Below, piece after piece: positions 14,831 through 24,283 of a stretch of 52,301 nt of DNA. Position 1 is the first letter of the stretch; every line of letters begins with the position of its first letter. The notes under the pieces are model-generated. The model had not been told where the DNA came from, made no database searches, and was given only the letters and a program-made list of their open reading frames with translations. Made by a program: the position numbers and the translations under genes. The stretch is from Cloacibacterium sp. (GTDB lineage: Bacteria; Bacteroidota; Bacteroidia; Flavobacteriales; Weeksellaceae): NCBI GenBank assembly GCA_017995195.1, contig JAGOJI010000003.1, positions 1-52,301 of the forward strand, written 5' to 3'.

Positions 14831-15994
14831 CTAAAAACTCATTTCTATAATTTTTCGGGCATCTTGGGGCGTTAATTTTTGATGCTCACCAAGCCCCAAC
14901 CATTTCCTTTCTACAAAAGCCTTTTCAACCTTTTCACCTGAATTTTGATAATCGGGAGTATATTCCGAAAGTTGAGTAAAAATTCCTAAAGAATGAAAAA
15001 ATTCTTCCATGTTTTCAATACCCTTTAGGGCTTTTTCTTCCGTGGTTCCTGTGGTAATTCCCCAGACTCTTTCTGCGTATTGAGCCAGTTTTTCCTTCTT
15101 ATTTTCGAAGTAGTATCGGTAATGGCTTGGTGCTACAATAGCTAAAGTTCTGGCGTGGTCTATCCCGAACTGTGCCGTCAATTCATGCCCCATGGCATGT
15201 ATTGCCCAATCGGTAGGCACACCTTTTTGAATCAAACCGTTGAGAGCCATGGTACAACACCACATAAAATTACTTGCAGCACCATAGTCAAATTCATCTT
15301 TCATGAGCTGTGGTGCTACTTCTTGCAAAGTCTGCATAATGCTTTCACAAAAACGATCCTGAAGAGTAGCAGCTGTAGGATAAGTCATATACTGCTCCAA
15401 AACATGGGTATAAGCATCGGTAATTCCGTTGGCTATTTGTTTTTTCGGTATCGAACGAATAACTTCGGGGTCTAAAACTGAAAATTGTGGGAACAAACCG
15501 GGTCCGCCCATGGCTAATTTTTCTCCGGTTTCTCTTCTGGAAATTACCGCTCCGGAATTCATTTCCGAGCCTGTTGCCGGAAGCGTGAGTACGGTACCGA
15601 AAGGCAAACCTTTTCCTTCCATCGTTCTATAAGCTGTTTTAAGAATTTCCCAAGGTTCTCCTTCATAATTAGCTGCTGCGGAGAGAAATTTCACTCCATC
15701 AATTACCGAGCCTCCACCAACTGCCAACAGGTAAGTAATTTGTTTTTCTTTGATGATTTTCAGGGCGTCCAACAAAATAGAATATTCCGGATTTGCGGGT
15801 ATTCCCCCAAATTCTTGCCACTCATAATCTTTTAGAGCTTCTTTTACTTGGTTGTATACACCATTGGTTTTGATACTACCACCTCCGTACAGCACCAAAA
15901 CCTTAGCATTTTGGGGGATTTCTTTGGATATTTTAGATATTTCACCTTTTCCAAAAATAATTTTAGTAGGATTTTTAAATTCAAAATTGAGCAT
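14831..15994 (-). CDS. iron-containing alcohol dehydrogenase (YqhD/butanol dehydrogenase type)
   Basis: 387 residues, the usual length. N-terminal MLNFEFKNPTKIIFGKGEI and VLYGGGSIKTNGVY lead to the nucleotide-binding VGGGSVIDGVKF. The metal ligands are in GITDAYTHVLEQY (Asp, His), WAIHAMGHELTAQF (His) and GIDHARTLAIVAPSHYRYY (His), matching the YqhD/BDH subgroup. It reduces aldehydes to alcohols (or the reverse) with NAD(P)H, probably for aldehyde detoxification. GGGS at the cofactor loop is as in NADPH-using YqhD, but cofactor choice is uncertain. Stands alone on the minus strand. Confidence 0.93.
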   Translation of the reverse strand: MLNFEFKNPTKIIFGKGEISKISKEIPQNAKVLVLYGGGSIKTNGVYNQVKEALKDYEWQEFGGIPANPEYSILLDALKIIKEKQITYLLAVGGGSVIDGVKFLSAAANYEGEPWEILKTAYRTMEGKGLPFGTVLTLPATGSEMNSGAVISRRETGEKLAMGGPGLFPQFSVLDPEVIRSIPKKQIANGITDAYTHVLEQYMTYPTAATLQDRFCESIMQTLQEVAPQLMKDEFDYGAASNFMWCCTMALNGLIQKGVPTDWAIHAMGHELTAQFGIDHARTLAIVAPSHYRYYFENKKEKLAQYAERVWGITTGTTEEKALKGIENMEEFFHSLGIFTQLSEYTPDYQNSGEKVEKAFVERKWLGLGEHQKLTPQDARKIIEMSF

Positions 15995-16151
15995 AATGAT
16001 AACTTTTGAAGTAAAGTTAAGTCTTTTGTTTGAAAAAAAAGAATTTCTTGAAATTATGCAACCTAAAATTATCCCATGAATACACGAATTATTGATGTAT
16101 TTATGCCCTTTTGTATCTTACGATTTCACACCCAACAGTATCTCTACAATA

Positions 16152-17837
16152 TTATTCTGCCGCAACACTATCATCTCCTCTGCTATCTGCTACAGCATTG
16201 ATGTTTCCATTCTCATCAATAACAATAATTTCCGTTCTGCCTATATTTCCTCTTTTTTTGATGGTGTAGTTCATTTTTTCTAAGGCTTCTTCTGTGTCTT
16301 TAGGAAAGTTTTTTTCGGTAAATACAACTTCAGGAAGCCACTGATGATGGAATTTAGGAGCATTGATTGCCATACTCGGCGTTAATTTAAAATCAACAAT
16401 CCCCACAATAGCCTGAAAGACCGAAGTAGGAATCGTAGTTCCTCCCGGAGTTCCTATAATAATATAAGGTTTGCCCTTTTCGGTAACAATGGTGGGAGTC
16501 ATAGAACTCAACATGCGTTTGTTGGGGCTTATGGCATTGGCTTCTCCTCCAACAGCACCGTACATATTGGGAACACCCGGTTTTATGGAGAAATCGTCCA
16601 TATCGTTGTTCAATAAAAAACCGGCACCCGCTACTACCGTTTTTGCTCCATAACTGTCATTTAGCGTAGTCGTTACAGATACTGCATTTCCAAATTTATC
16701 CCAAATACTGAGGTGTGTAGTTTGTTCGCTTTGCTTATTGGGTTGTATAATTTTTCCTACTTCTTTGCTCGGTGTGGCAAGGTAAGGCGAATAACTTTTC
16801 CAACGATTTCTAAGGTATTCATCGGAAATAAGCATAGAGGTTTTGTCTTTAATAAAGTCCGGATCACCCATATATTCTGCTCTGTCGGCATAAGCACGTC
16901 GCTCGGCTTCTATCATAATTTGCACGGCTTCTTTGCTGTTGTGCGTTTTGGTTCCCAAACCACCTAATTCGGACATTTTAAGCATTTGAGCCAAAAGAAT
17001 TCCTCCACTGGAAGGAAGAGACATGCTTACAATTTCACGTCCTTTATAATTAAAAACCAAAGGTTTACGATCTACCGATTTATAATTTCTAAGGTCTTCT
17101 AAAGAAATAATACCCTTGCCCCTTTCCATTTCGGCTACGATATATTCGGCAGTTTTTCCTTCATAAAATCCTTTTTCTCCATATTTTTGAATTCTTTTTA
17201 ATGTTTCTGCCAGTTCTTTTTGTATTAAAATATCGCCTTCTTTCCAAGGGGTATCTTTCTCAAAAGCAGTTCTGTGAGAGTTGTATTTTCTAAATTCGGC
17301 TTGGAGTTGGTTGAGATTATGAGCTTCTTGCTCGGTAATGGCAAAACCTTTCTCAGCCAATTCTATAGAAGGCTGAATGAGTTTTTCCATCGGCAATTTT
17401 GCATAGCGATGAGAGGAAAACAAACCTGCAACTGTCCCGGGAACTCCTGCTGCCAACCGACCTCGTTGGCTTAGTTCTGTTTGTGCATTGCCTTTTTTGT
17501 CGAGATACATATCTCGTGTTGCTTTACTGGGAGCTGTCTCACGATAATCAATACTTATCTTGTTACCATCAGAAGTTGTTGCCAACAAAAAACCGCCGCC
17601 ACCAATATTTCCTGCTTGTGGATAAACTACCGCCAAAGCATATTGAACGGCAATAGAGGCATCAAAGGCGTTTCCCCCTTCTTTTAAAATTTTAGCACCT
17701 ACCTCACTTGCTAAAGGATGGGCTGATACTACCACTCCTTTATTCTTGACCTTGATTTCCTTTACTATAGTATAATCGGTAAACTGGGCAAAAGACTGAA
17801 CAGAAACGATAAGGCTTAGAAATAATATTTTTTTCAT
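16152..17837 (-). CDS. ggt: gamma-glutamyltranspeptidase
   Basis: 561 residues with a signal peptide (about 1-18, LFLSLIVSVQSFAQ), so periplasmic. The proenzyme is cleaved before the nucleophile Thr near residue 373 in QTTHLSIWDKFGNAVSVTTT. The large subunit shows GGNAFDASIAVQYALAVVYPQAGNIGGGGFLL and YRETAPSKATRDMY, and the small subunit holds NNDMDDFS, RMLSSMTPTIV and IGTPGGTTIP. It releases glutamate from glutathione and other gamma-glutamyl compounds. Length and all motifs are normal. Next to an aldehyde dehydrogenase on the same strand, with 94 bases and one AACCTT palindrome between, so an operon is possible but not shown. Confidence 0.95.
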   Translation of the reverse strand: MKKILFLSLIVSVQSFAQFTDYTIVKEIKVKNKGVVVSAHPLASEVGAKILKEGGNAFDASIAVQYALAVVYPQAGNIGGGGFLLATTSDGNKISIDYRETAPSKATRDMYLDKKGNAQTELSQRGRLAAGVPGTVAGLFSSHRYAKLPMEKLIQPSIELAEKGFAITEQEAHNLNQLQAEFRKYNSHRTAFEKDTPWKEGDILIQKELAETLKRIQKYGEKGFYEGKTAEYIVAEMERGKGIISLEDLRNYKSVDRKPLVFNYKGREIVSMSLPSSGGILLAQMLKMSELGGLGTKTHNSKEAVQIMIEAERRAYADRAEYMGDPDFIKDKTSMLISDEYLRNRWKSYSPYLATPSKEVGKIIQPNKQSEQTTHLSIWDKFGNAVSVTTTLNDSYGAKTVVAGAGFLLNNDMDDFSIKPGVPNMYGAVGGEANAISPNKRMLSSMTPTIVTEKGKPYIIIGTPGGTTIPTSVFQAIVGIVDFKLTPSMAINAPKFHHQWLPEVVFTEKNFPKDTEEALEKMNYTIKKRGNIGRTEIIVIDENGNINAVADSRGDDSVAAE

Positions 17838-17858
17838 ATTGTTTGTTATTATGATTTT

Positions 17859-17873
17859 AAACCTTCAAGGTTT
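17859..17873. repeat. single palindrome AAACCTTCAAGGTTT
   Basis: Same palindrome as the tandem pair at 9244-9277, here between the ggt and aldehyde dehydrogenase genes. Confidence 0.5.
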
Positions 17874-17931
17874 TAGAAATCTGAAAGTTCTCGTTTTTCA
17901 ATTATTATCTTCTGTATCAAAACCAAACCTC

Positions 17932-19230
17932 TTAAATGTTTCCTATCCAAGTTTTGGTTATGGTAAATTCTTTAAGAGCTTGGAGAGAAAGTTCAACGCC
18001 ATAGCCTGAACTTTTGGTTCCACCAAAAGGCAATCGTGGGTCGGATTTGGTAAGTTGATTGATAGAAACAGTACCCGATTCTAAGTTTTCGGCAAAAAAT
18101 AGGGCTTTTTTCTTATCTTGAGTCCAAACAGAATTGGCTAAACCAAACCTTGTATTATTTGCTATTTGAAGAATTTCTTCGTCATTTTTTCCTTTCAAAA
18201 TCATTCCTAAAGGGCCAAATAATTCCTCGTCCAGTATAGGATTACCTTCATTCATTTTCAGCAATCCCGGCAAAAATGAGACTTCACTTAACCTTTCTAA
18301 AGGCAAAATAATTTCAGCTCCATGTTCTATTGCTTTATGGTATTGCTTCTCCAGTTCGTTTGCCAAATCTTCTCTTGCCATACTACCGAGTTGAGTAGTT
18401 TCATCAAAAGGATCTCCAATTTTGAATTTTTGGTATTCGCCAATAAACTCTGTTAAAAATTGGTCGTATATTTTTTCGTGTACTATAAATCTCTTGGCCG
18501 CTACACAAGTTTGTCCACAATTTTGTAGTCGGGACAAAGCTCCATCTTTTGCAGCTGCTATCCAATCAGCATCTTCTAAAACAATAAAAGCATCATTGCC
18601 TCCCAATTCCAAAATAGATTTTTTGATATTTTTTCCCGCAAGCGAGGCTACTTTCGAGCCCGCACCTTCGCTTCCCGTAAGGCTTACTCCTTTTATGGAA
18701 GGGTGTTTGATGAGCTCTTCAACCTCATCATGGGATATTTTAAGATGTTGAAATACTCCCTCGGGAAAACCTGCATCAAGAAACAGTTGTTCTACAGCAT
18801 CTCCACTTTCGTGGCAAATGGAGGCGTGTTTCAAAACCACTACATTTCCTGCCAAGATGGTGGGAACTGCAAACCGAAGTGTCTGCCAAAAAGGGAAATT
18901 CCACGGCATAACGCCTAAAATAATACCTAAGGGTTGATAATGAACTTCGCTGAGCGATAAACCCATCTCAATTTTTTGAGGAGCCAAAACATTTTCCGAA
19001 TAAGCATAAAACTCAGTCATCAAAGCACTTTTTTCTATTTCTGCCTTGGATTGAGTAATGGGTTTGTGCATTTCTTTGGTAATAATCTTACCAAATTTTT
19101 CCACATTCAGTTTTAAATGTTTCGCAAGCTCAAGCAGTAGCTTCTGACGCTCTACAAAACTATATTTTCGCCAATTTTTAAAAGCATTTTCTGAACGTTC
19201 TATGGTAGTGATGAGTGTATGTTTGTCCAT
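17932..19230 (-). CDS. aldehyde dehydrogenase, probably succinate-semialdehyde type
   Basis: 432 residues, shorter than the common 450-490 because the N-terminal strand region is missing, as in short GabD-like enzymes. NAD site: PLGIILGVMPWNFPFWQ and SLTGSEGAGSKVA. General base Glu in LELGGNDAFIVLEDAD; nucleophile Cys in NCGQTCVAAKRF; C-terminal LPFGGTKSSGYGVEL. It oxidises an aldehyde to the acid. Succinate semialdehyde as substrate is inferred from family resemblance, not from residues. A CAAATTTA minus-strand -7 box at 19248-19241 is only 11 bases from the ATG. Confidence 0.88.
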   Translation of the reverse strand: MDKHTLITTIERSENAFKNWRKYSFVERQKLLLELAKHLKLNVEKFGKIITKEMHKPITQSKAEIEKSALMTEFYAYSENVLAPQKIEMGLSLSEVHYQPLGIILGVMPWNFPFWQTLRFAVPTILAGNVVVLKHASICHESGDAVEQLFLDAGFPEGVFQHLKISHDEVEELIKHPSIKGVSLTGSEGAGSKVASLAGKNIKKSILELGGNDAFIVLEDADWIAAAKDGALSRLQNCGQTCVAAKRFIVHEKIYDQFLTEFIGEYQKFKIGDPFDETTQLGSMAREDLANELEKQYHKAIEHGAEIILPLERLSEVSFLPGLLKMNEGNPILDEELFGPLGMILKGKNDEEILQIANNTRFGLANSVWTQDKKKALFFAENLESGTVSINQLTKSDPRLPFGGTKSSGYGVELSLQALKEFTITKTWIGNI

Positions 19231-19366
19231 AATAATGATACAAATTTAGGGGTAAAATAAAGAAAATCCTATATTTTGAGAACGAAAAAAACGTCTAATA
19301 ATATAGAAGCCATAAATCTAACACTCAGAAAATTGATGAATCTTTCTACAAATCTTATAAAAGAAT

Positions 19367-20032
19367 TTAGTCTAATCGTGTATGACTTCCTACATAGTGC
19401 AAAAATTCTTTTCTTGTTGTAGGGTTTTTTCGAAAAATACCACTAAGCTCTGCGGTTATGGTACTGCTGGTAGTGTCTTTAATTCCTCTACAGTTTACAC
19501 AGAGGTGTTTTGCATCTATAATACAAGCTACATCTTCTGTGCCTAATGCTTCCTTCATCGCCTGAACAATTTGCATGGTAAGGCGTTCTTGTACTTGGGG
19601 TCTTTTGGCATAGTAATCTACAATCCTGTTGATTTTGGACAGACCTATTACTTCACCATTGGAAATATAGGCTACATGAGCCCTCCCGATGATAGGCAAA
19701 AAATGGTGCTCGCAAAAAGAATATACGGTAATATCTTTTTCCACCAACATTTGGCGGTATTTGTATTGATTTTTAAAGGTAGATATAGAAGGTTTGTTTT
19801 CGGGTAGCAGCCCGCCGAAGATTTCGTTTACATACATTTTTGCTACTCTTTTCGGCGAATCTTTCAGGCTATCATCGGTCATATCCAAACCGAGTGTCTG
19901 CATAATTTCACCAAATAGCCTTTCAATTTTTTCCTGCTTCTGGGCAGGACTGAGTTCGAAAGCATCTGCTCTTAAAGGTGTATGATCTTTGCCGGTAAAA
20001 AAATCGTCTTCTGTATCAGAAAAATCTGTCAT
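19367..20032 (-). CDS. folE: GTP cyclohydrolase I
   Basis: 221 residues. It makes dihydroneopterin triphosphate from GTP, the first step to folate. The catalytic core shows SFCEHHFLPIIGRAHVAYI (zinc Cys and His), GLSKINRIVDYYAKRPQVQERLT, and KHLCVNCRGIKDTTSSTITAELSG (second zinc Cys). NCRG replaces the more common SMRG but the family is clear. The first 30 residues are acidic and poorly conserved. It follows the penicillin-binding protein by 11 bases on the same strand and is probably co-transcribed. Confidence 0.95.
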   Translation of the reverse strand: MTDFSDTEDDFFTGKDHTPLRADAFELSPAQKQEKIERLFGEIMQTLGLDMTDDSLKDSPKRVAKMYVNEIFGGLLPENKPSISTFKNQYKYRQMLVEKDITVYSFCEHHFLPIIGRAHVAYISNGEVIGLSKINRIVDYYAKRPQVQERLTMQIVQAMKEALGTEDVACIIDAKHLCVNCRGIKDTTSSTITAELSGIFRKNPTTRKEFLHYVGSHTRLD

Positions 20033-20043
20033 GAGGGCTCTTT

Positions 20044-22392
20044 TTATTTATTAAAATCAATATCATCATCTTTATTGATATTGTCGTTGATATTGTCTTC
20101 TTTCTTCTGTGTTTTATTGGCTCCGTTGTTGGTATTTGTTTTAGGTTTCGGATTTTTAATTTGGTCTATAGTTTGTAATCCGCCCTCATCTCCATAGCCA
20201 CCAAGTCCTTGCAAATCGGAACAATTTCCTGTCCAATCCGATGGTTTCTCGAATTTATCCTCCGGTTTTATATTTAGGGTTTTATCTGCCCAAACCTTCT
20301 TCATAAAAATTCCCCAAATTGGCAATCCCATTTTTGCTCCTTGCCCTTCACCCGTACTCCAGAAGTGTGTTGCTCTATCTTCCCAACCTACCCAAACACC
20401 TGTGGCTAATTTTGGAGTAATTCCCATAAACCAACCGTCGGAGTTATTTTGTGTTGTTCCTGTTTTGGCTGCAATTTCGGAGTTGATGCCCATTCGTTTG
20501 AGTTCTCCGGAAGCTGTTCCGTAATCTGCTACACCTTTCATCATATCAATCATGGTATAGGCGTGCATTTGGTTCATTACTTCTTTTATAACGGGTTTTA
20601 CCTCTTTTATTACCCTTCCATTGGCATCTTCTATACGCCAAATCATCTCAGGTTTTATATAGTTCCCGAAGTTACCAAAAGCACTATACGCCCCAAGCAT
20701 TTCGTAAATGGTAATGTCCGAAGAACCTAAAGCAATAGCGTACTCGTTTGGCATGTCTTCGGTAACGCCCAGTTCTCTTGCTAACTGAATCACATTTTTG
20801 GGACCTGCTGCTTCTATCAATCGAACTGCAATTGGGTTTTTGGAGTGAGCCAAGCCGTCTTTTATAGCCAACATTCCTCCGGAACCTTCTACTTTCCAAG
20901 GTCCTTTTACATAAGTAGCATTAGAAACTGTTGAACAAGGTGTCATCCCTAAATTGATAATTGCCGTAGCATATACAAAAGGTTTGAAGGTAGAACCTAC
21001 CTGACGCTTTCCTTGTTTTACATGGTCGTACTGAAAGTGTTTCCAATCAATCCCTCCTACCCATGCTTTAATATCTCCTGTTGCCGGTTCCATAGACATG
21101 AGACCCGCTTGTGCAATCTGTTTATGATAACGAATGGAATCCCAAGGCGACATTTCTACTTGTTCTTCTCCTTTCCAAGTAAAAATTGAGGTTTGAATTG
21201 GTTTTTTGAACTCCATCATAATAGAATCTTCGGGTACTTCGGCTGCTTTGAGCTGTTTGTATCGCCCTGTTCTTTTCACCGCTGCCATCATGATGTCATC
21301 AATCTGTTTTTGTGTGATGTAGTAAAACGGACGTTTAGGATTTCTTCTTTGCTCGCCATCAAAACTTCTTTGAAGATTCGTCATATGCTCTTTAATAGCT
21401 TCTTCGGCATACTTCTGCATCTTGGAATCCAGAGTTACAAAAATTTTCAATCCGTCTTTGTATAGGTTGAGTTCTTTTCCTGTTTGTTTTTCGTGTTCTT
21501 TGAGATAGCCTTCAATCTCTTTTCTCAAATAATGTTTATAATATGCCGAATAATCTTCTTGAACGGTTTCTATTTCATGAAAATCAACTACGATAGGTTC
21601 TTTCAAAACCTTATCATAGGTAGGCTGATCCAAATACCCTGTTTCCAACATTTGTTTCAGCACGGTATTTCTTCTCTTCAATGCTGCTTCGGGTCTTCTG
21701 TAAGGGTTATTTTTTCGAGGATTTTCCAACATTGCTACAAAAGTAGCTGCTTCGGATAGTGTAAGATCTTTGGTAGATTTATTAAAATACACTCTCGATG
21801 CCATCTCGATACCTTTAGCATTAAAAAGAAAATCGAATTTATTGAAATAGAGGGTAATAATTTCTTCTTTGGTATATCTTCTCTCCAAACTTACTGCCAC
21901 TACCCATTCCTTGAGCTTTTGAAAAGCCCGTTGAAATTTGTTTTGAGAAGCGGTTCCTGTAAAGAGCAATTTTGCCAACTGCTGAGTAATGGTAGAACCT
22001 CCACCACGCTCCCCACGGAAATAAATTGCCCGTGCAACAGATTTTAAATCAATCCCTGAATGTTCTTTGAAACGTTCATCTTCCTTTGCTTGCAAAGCAT
22101 ACACCAAGTACGGAGGAAGCTCTTTGTAGGTTACGGGCTGGGTTTTTTCTTTTTCGAATTTCCCTAATACGACCCCATCGGAAGAAATAATTTCGGACGC
22201 TACATAAATATCCGGATTCTCCAGTTCTTTTACGTTGGGCATATCGCCAAGAAAGCCTTGTGATACTAAAAAAAACAAAAGTACCAATCCTACGACTGTA
22301 CCAATAAGTCCTAACCATATGAACTTGATCCATCGTTGTACGCGGGATTTATTGGGTTTAAGGTTATTATTTTGTTGTGTCTTCTGTTCCAT
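20044..22392 (-). CDS. class A penicillin-binding protein (1A type)
   Basis: 782 residues. The cytoplasmic tail is Gln/Asn-rich, with one membrane helix (about 24-43). Glycosyltransferase family 51 domain: AKEDERFKEHSGID with the catalytic Glu near 104 and GGGSTITQQLAKLLF. Transpeptidase domain: VGSTFKPF (Ser nucleophile near 465), SKN in AHSKNPIAV, and KTGTTQNNSDGWFMG. It polymerises and cross-links peptidoglycan. The C-terminal tail is Asn/Asp/Lys-rich and low in complexity (about 745-782). Operon with ricT and gldH upstream and folE downstream; only 4 bases separate it from gldH. Confidence 0.95.
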   Translation of the reverse strand: MEQKTQQNNNLKPNKSRVQRWIKFIWLGLIGTVVGLVLLFFLVSQGFLGDMPNVKELENPDIYVASEIISSDGVVLGKFEKEKTQPVTYKELPPYLVYALQAKEDERFKEHSGIDLKSVARAIYFRGERGGGSTITQQLAKLLFTGTASQNKFQRAFQKLKEWVVAVSLERRYTKEEIITLYFNKFDFLFNAKGIEMASRVYFNKSTKDLTLSEAATFVAMLENPRKNNPYRRPEAALKRRNTVLKQMLETGYLDQPTYDKVLKEPIVVDFHEIETVQEDYSAYYKHYLRKEIEGYLKEHEKQTGKELNLYKDGLKIFVTLDSKMQKYAEEAIKEHMTNLQRSFDGEQRRNPKRPFYYITQKQIDDIMMAAVKRTGRYKQLKAAEVPEDSIMMEFKKPIQTSIFTWKGEEQVEMSPWDSIRYHKQIAQAGLMSMEPATGDIKAWVGGIDWKHFQYDHVKQGKRQVGSTFKPFVYATAIINLGMTPCSTVSNATYVKGPWKVEGSGGMLAIKDGLAHSKNPIAVRLIEAAGPKNVIQLARELGVTEDMPNEYAIALGSSDITIYEMLGAYSAFGNFGNYIKPEMIWRIEDANGRVIKEVKPVIKEVMNQMHAYTMIDMMKGVADYGTASGELKRMGINSEIAAKTGTTQNNSDGWFMGITPKLATGVWVGWEDRATHFWSTGEGQGAKMGLPIWGIFMKKVWADKTLNIKPEDKFEKPSDWTGNCSDLQGLGGYGDEGGLQTIDQIKNPKPKTNTNNGANKTQKKEDNINDNINKDDDIDFNK

Positions 22393-22396
22393 AAAA

Positions 22397-22864
22397 CTAT
22401 GGTTGCTTTGTTGGTTCTAATTTTACTCCTAAATCTTCAATCCCCGGGAGCGTGTTCATACGCATTCCGTGTTTTACTTCTACCCGATATTTTCCGTTGG
22501 CAGGAAACCGATAGCCTACTTTGTACTGAAACAAAATTTCTTTGGTTGAGCCAAACCCACTACCTAACCACTCTCCATTGGATTTTGCTAAAGTATAGTC
22601 TATGGTATCTGTTTTCAATATTTGGTTTTGGTCTCCCTTTATGGTAGAAATCAAAAACAGATTGCTATACGGATAGTCGTTGTTGTTTCTCACAACAAAT
22701 ATAATATTTTTAGGAATCTGAGAATCTTTAACTTCAAATTCTATTTTTTTCGCTTCATTTTTTTTCCAAACACCATCTACAGATGCCATATAAACTTCCT
22801 CCGAACCACCGAAGCAACTCGTAAGAATCATAAAAACGAAAAACAATATCCATTTTTTATCCAT
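22397..22864 (-). CDS. gldH: gliding motility lipoprotein GldH
   Basis: 155 residues from ATG 22864. A short lipoprotein signal has the lipobox LTSC (Cys near 17), then YMASVDGVWKKNEAKKIEFEV, NNNDYPYSNLFLIS and the C-terminal YRVEVKHGMRMNTLPGIEDLGVKLE, which are the GldH blocks. GldH is a membrane lipoprotein required for gliding in Flavobacterium; in non-gliding relatives the gene is kept and may serve the type 9 secretion machine. The start overlaps the end of ricT by 8 bases, which favours this ATG over an upstream start in the longer frame. Same order ricT-gldH-pbp is known in flavobacteria. Confidence 0.88.
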   Translation of the reverse strand: MDKKWILFFVFMILTSCFGGSEEVYMASVDGVWKKNEAKKIEFEVKDSQIPKNIIFVVRNNNDYPYSNLFLISTIKGDQNQILKTDTIDYTLAKSNGEWLGSGFGSTKEILFQYKVGYRFPANGKYRVEVKHGMRMNTLPGIEDLGVKLEPTKQP

Positions 22865-24155
22865 TATTATCGCGTTTTGGCGGATATCTTTTTTTATTCT
22901 TTTTATTATTTGAACTTTTTTGTTGTTGCACAGGATGAGGAGCAGGTTTTTGTTGATTTTCAACATTATCTTTCGGCTTTAGAACTACCTTTTTGTCTCT
23001 TCTTTCTTTGTTTTCAGCAGGTTTTCTTTCTCCCGAAGACGAAGGACGATTTCTTTTGGTTGTTTTTTTCTTCTCGAACCTATCTACATTATTTTCCTGA
23101 ATCAGATCCACCTCTTTTACCTTAGGCATTTCGTGATTTTTATACTCTTCCAGCGGCAAACATTTTTCTCCTCTTTTGTTGGCAGCAATCATTGTTTTTA
23201 CATCTTCAATACCCAAATCGTGCCATGCCATAGAGTTATCAACATAAGCAAACCACATTCTTTTCTTGAAAACGTCTATTTTAATACAAAAAGCTCTTCC
23301 TTTCTCGGTATCTAACACCGTATTGGAGGAAGGGAAATGCCCCAATGCTTCTACATAGCTATCCAACTCAAAATTGAGACAACATTTCAGTTTACCGCAT
23401 TGCCCGGCAAGTTTCAAAGGATTAATGCTTAACTGCTGGTATCTTGCAGCGTTGGTATTCACAGACCTAAAGTCTGTAAGCCAAGTAGAACAGCACAATT
23501 CTCTACCACAAGATCCTATTCCTCCCACTTTGGCAGACTCTTGCCGATAACCGATTTGTTTCATATCGATTTTGGTTCGGAATGCCAATGCATATTCTTT
23601 AATCAGTTGGCGAAAATCTACTCGTCCTTCTGCTGTGTAATAGAAAGTTACCTTTGTACCATCTCCTTGATACTCAATATCGGTAATTTTCATTTCGAGG
23701 TTAAGTCTCGAAGCTATTTTTCGGGCTTCAATTTTAACGGCGTCTTCTTTTTTGCGTACTTCCTGCCAAGTTTCTATATCTTTTGGGGTTGCTATACGGT
23801 ATACTTTTAGTGGTTGCTCTTCATGATGATTTTTCTTTTTCATCTGAATTTTCACTAATTCTCCCGTAAGGCTTACTACGCCCGTATCGTGTCCCGGACT
23901 AGATTCTACCGTAACTATGCTGCCCACATGCAAAGGCAATTGATTGGTATTATGATAAAAGCCTTTTCTATCGTTCTTGAATCTCACTTCCACATACTCA
24001 CATTGCTGTTGAGCAGGAACTTTGATATTGGAGAGCCAATCGAAAACGCTTAATTTATAACTATTAACGCAAGTGTTTACATTTTCACAACCATTGTGGC
24101 TCTTGGTAGAGCAACTATGGGTAGAATCGTCGGATGTTTTGCATCCACAACTCAT
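22857..24155 (-). CDS. ricT: PSP1 domain regulator RicT (YaaT)
   Basis: 432 residues. PSP1 core: YHNTNQLPLHVGSIVTVES, VRFKNDRKGF, VTFYYTAEGRVDFRQLIKEYA, and the Cys-rich GGIGSCGRELCCSTWL and LAGQCGKLKCCLNFELDSY. The N-terminus is also Cys-rich (MSCGCKT...HSC...GCENVNTC). RicT of Bacillus forms an Fe-S complex with RicA/RicF that affects RNA turnover; whether that holds here is unknown. The C-terminal 80 residues are Lys/Asn/Gln-rich and disordered. First gene of the ricT-gldH-pbp-folE run. A minus-strand TAAATTTG box at 24182-24175 lies 20 bases upstream. Confidence 0.9.
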   Translation of the reverse strand: MSCGCKTSDDSTHSCSTKSHNGCENVNTCVNSYKLSVFDWLSNIKVPAQQQCEYVEVRFKNDRKGFYHNTNQLPLHVGSIVTVESSPGHDTGVVSLTGELVKIQMKKKNHHEEQPLKVYRIATPKDIETWQEVRKKEDAVKIEARKIASRLNLEMKITDIEYQGDGTKVTFYYTAEGRVDFRQLIKEYALAFRTKIDMKQIGYRQESAKVGGIGSCGRELCCSTWLTDFRSVNTNAARYQQLSINPLKLAGQCGKLKCCLNFELDSYVEALGHFPSSNTVLDTEKGRAFCIKIDVFKKRMWFAYVDNSMAWHDLGIEDVKTMIAANKRGEKCLPLEEYKNHEMPKVKEVDLIQENNVDRFEKKKTTKRNRPSSSGERKPAENKERRDKKVVLKPKDNVENQQKPAPHPVQQQKSSNNKKNKKRYPPKRDNNG

Positions 24156-24227
24156 ATTTATCTATTAATTCTTGCAAATTTAATATAAATTTTGGTTATT
24201 CCGTAGCTTTCAAAAAATCAATCTATT

Positions 24228-24258
24228 TTGCACAAAGATTTTAAAATAATTACTTTTG
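24228..24258 (+). promoter_or_regulatory. promoter of hutI-hutG
   Basis: TTG (24228-24230), 20 bases, TACTTTTG (24251-24258), the full flavobacterial promoter pattern. The spacing and -7 sequence are identical to those of the tRNA-Pro promoter. It is 26 bases from the TTG start of hutI. Confidence 0.7.
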
Positions 24259-24283
24259 GTATAAATTATTAAACTTCAGCAAA

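Noticed and set aside
22865-22966. Longer GldH start
   Set aside because: The lipoprotein signal begins at the ATG at 22864; the extension only reads the ricT coding strand in another frame.
22622-23125. A 167-codon plus-strand frame over gldH and ricT
   Set aside because: Shadow of the ricT and gldH genes; Phe-rich composition reflects the Lys-rich opposite strand.
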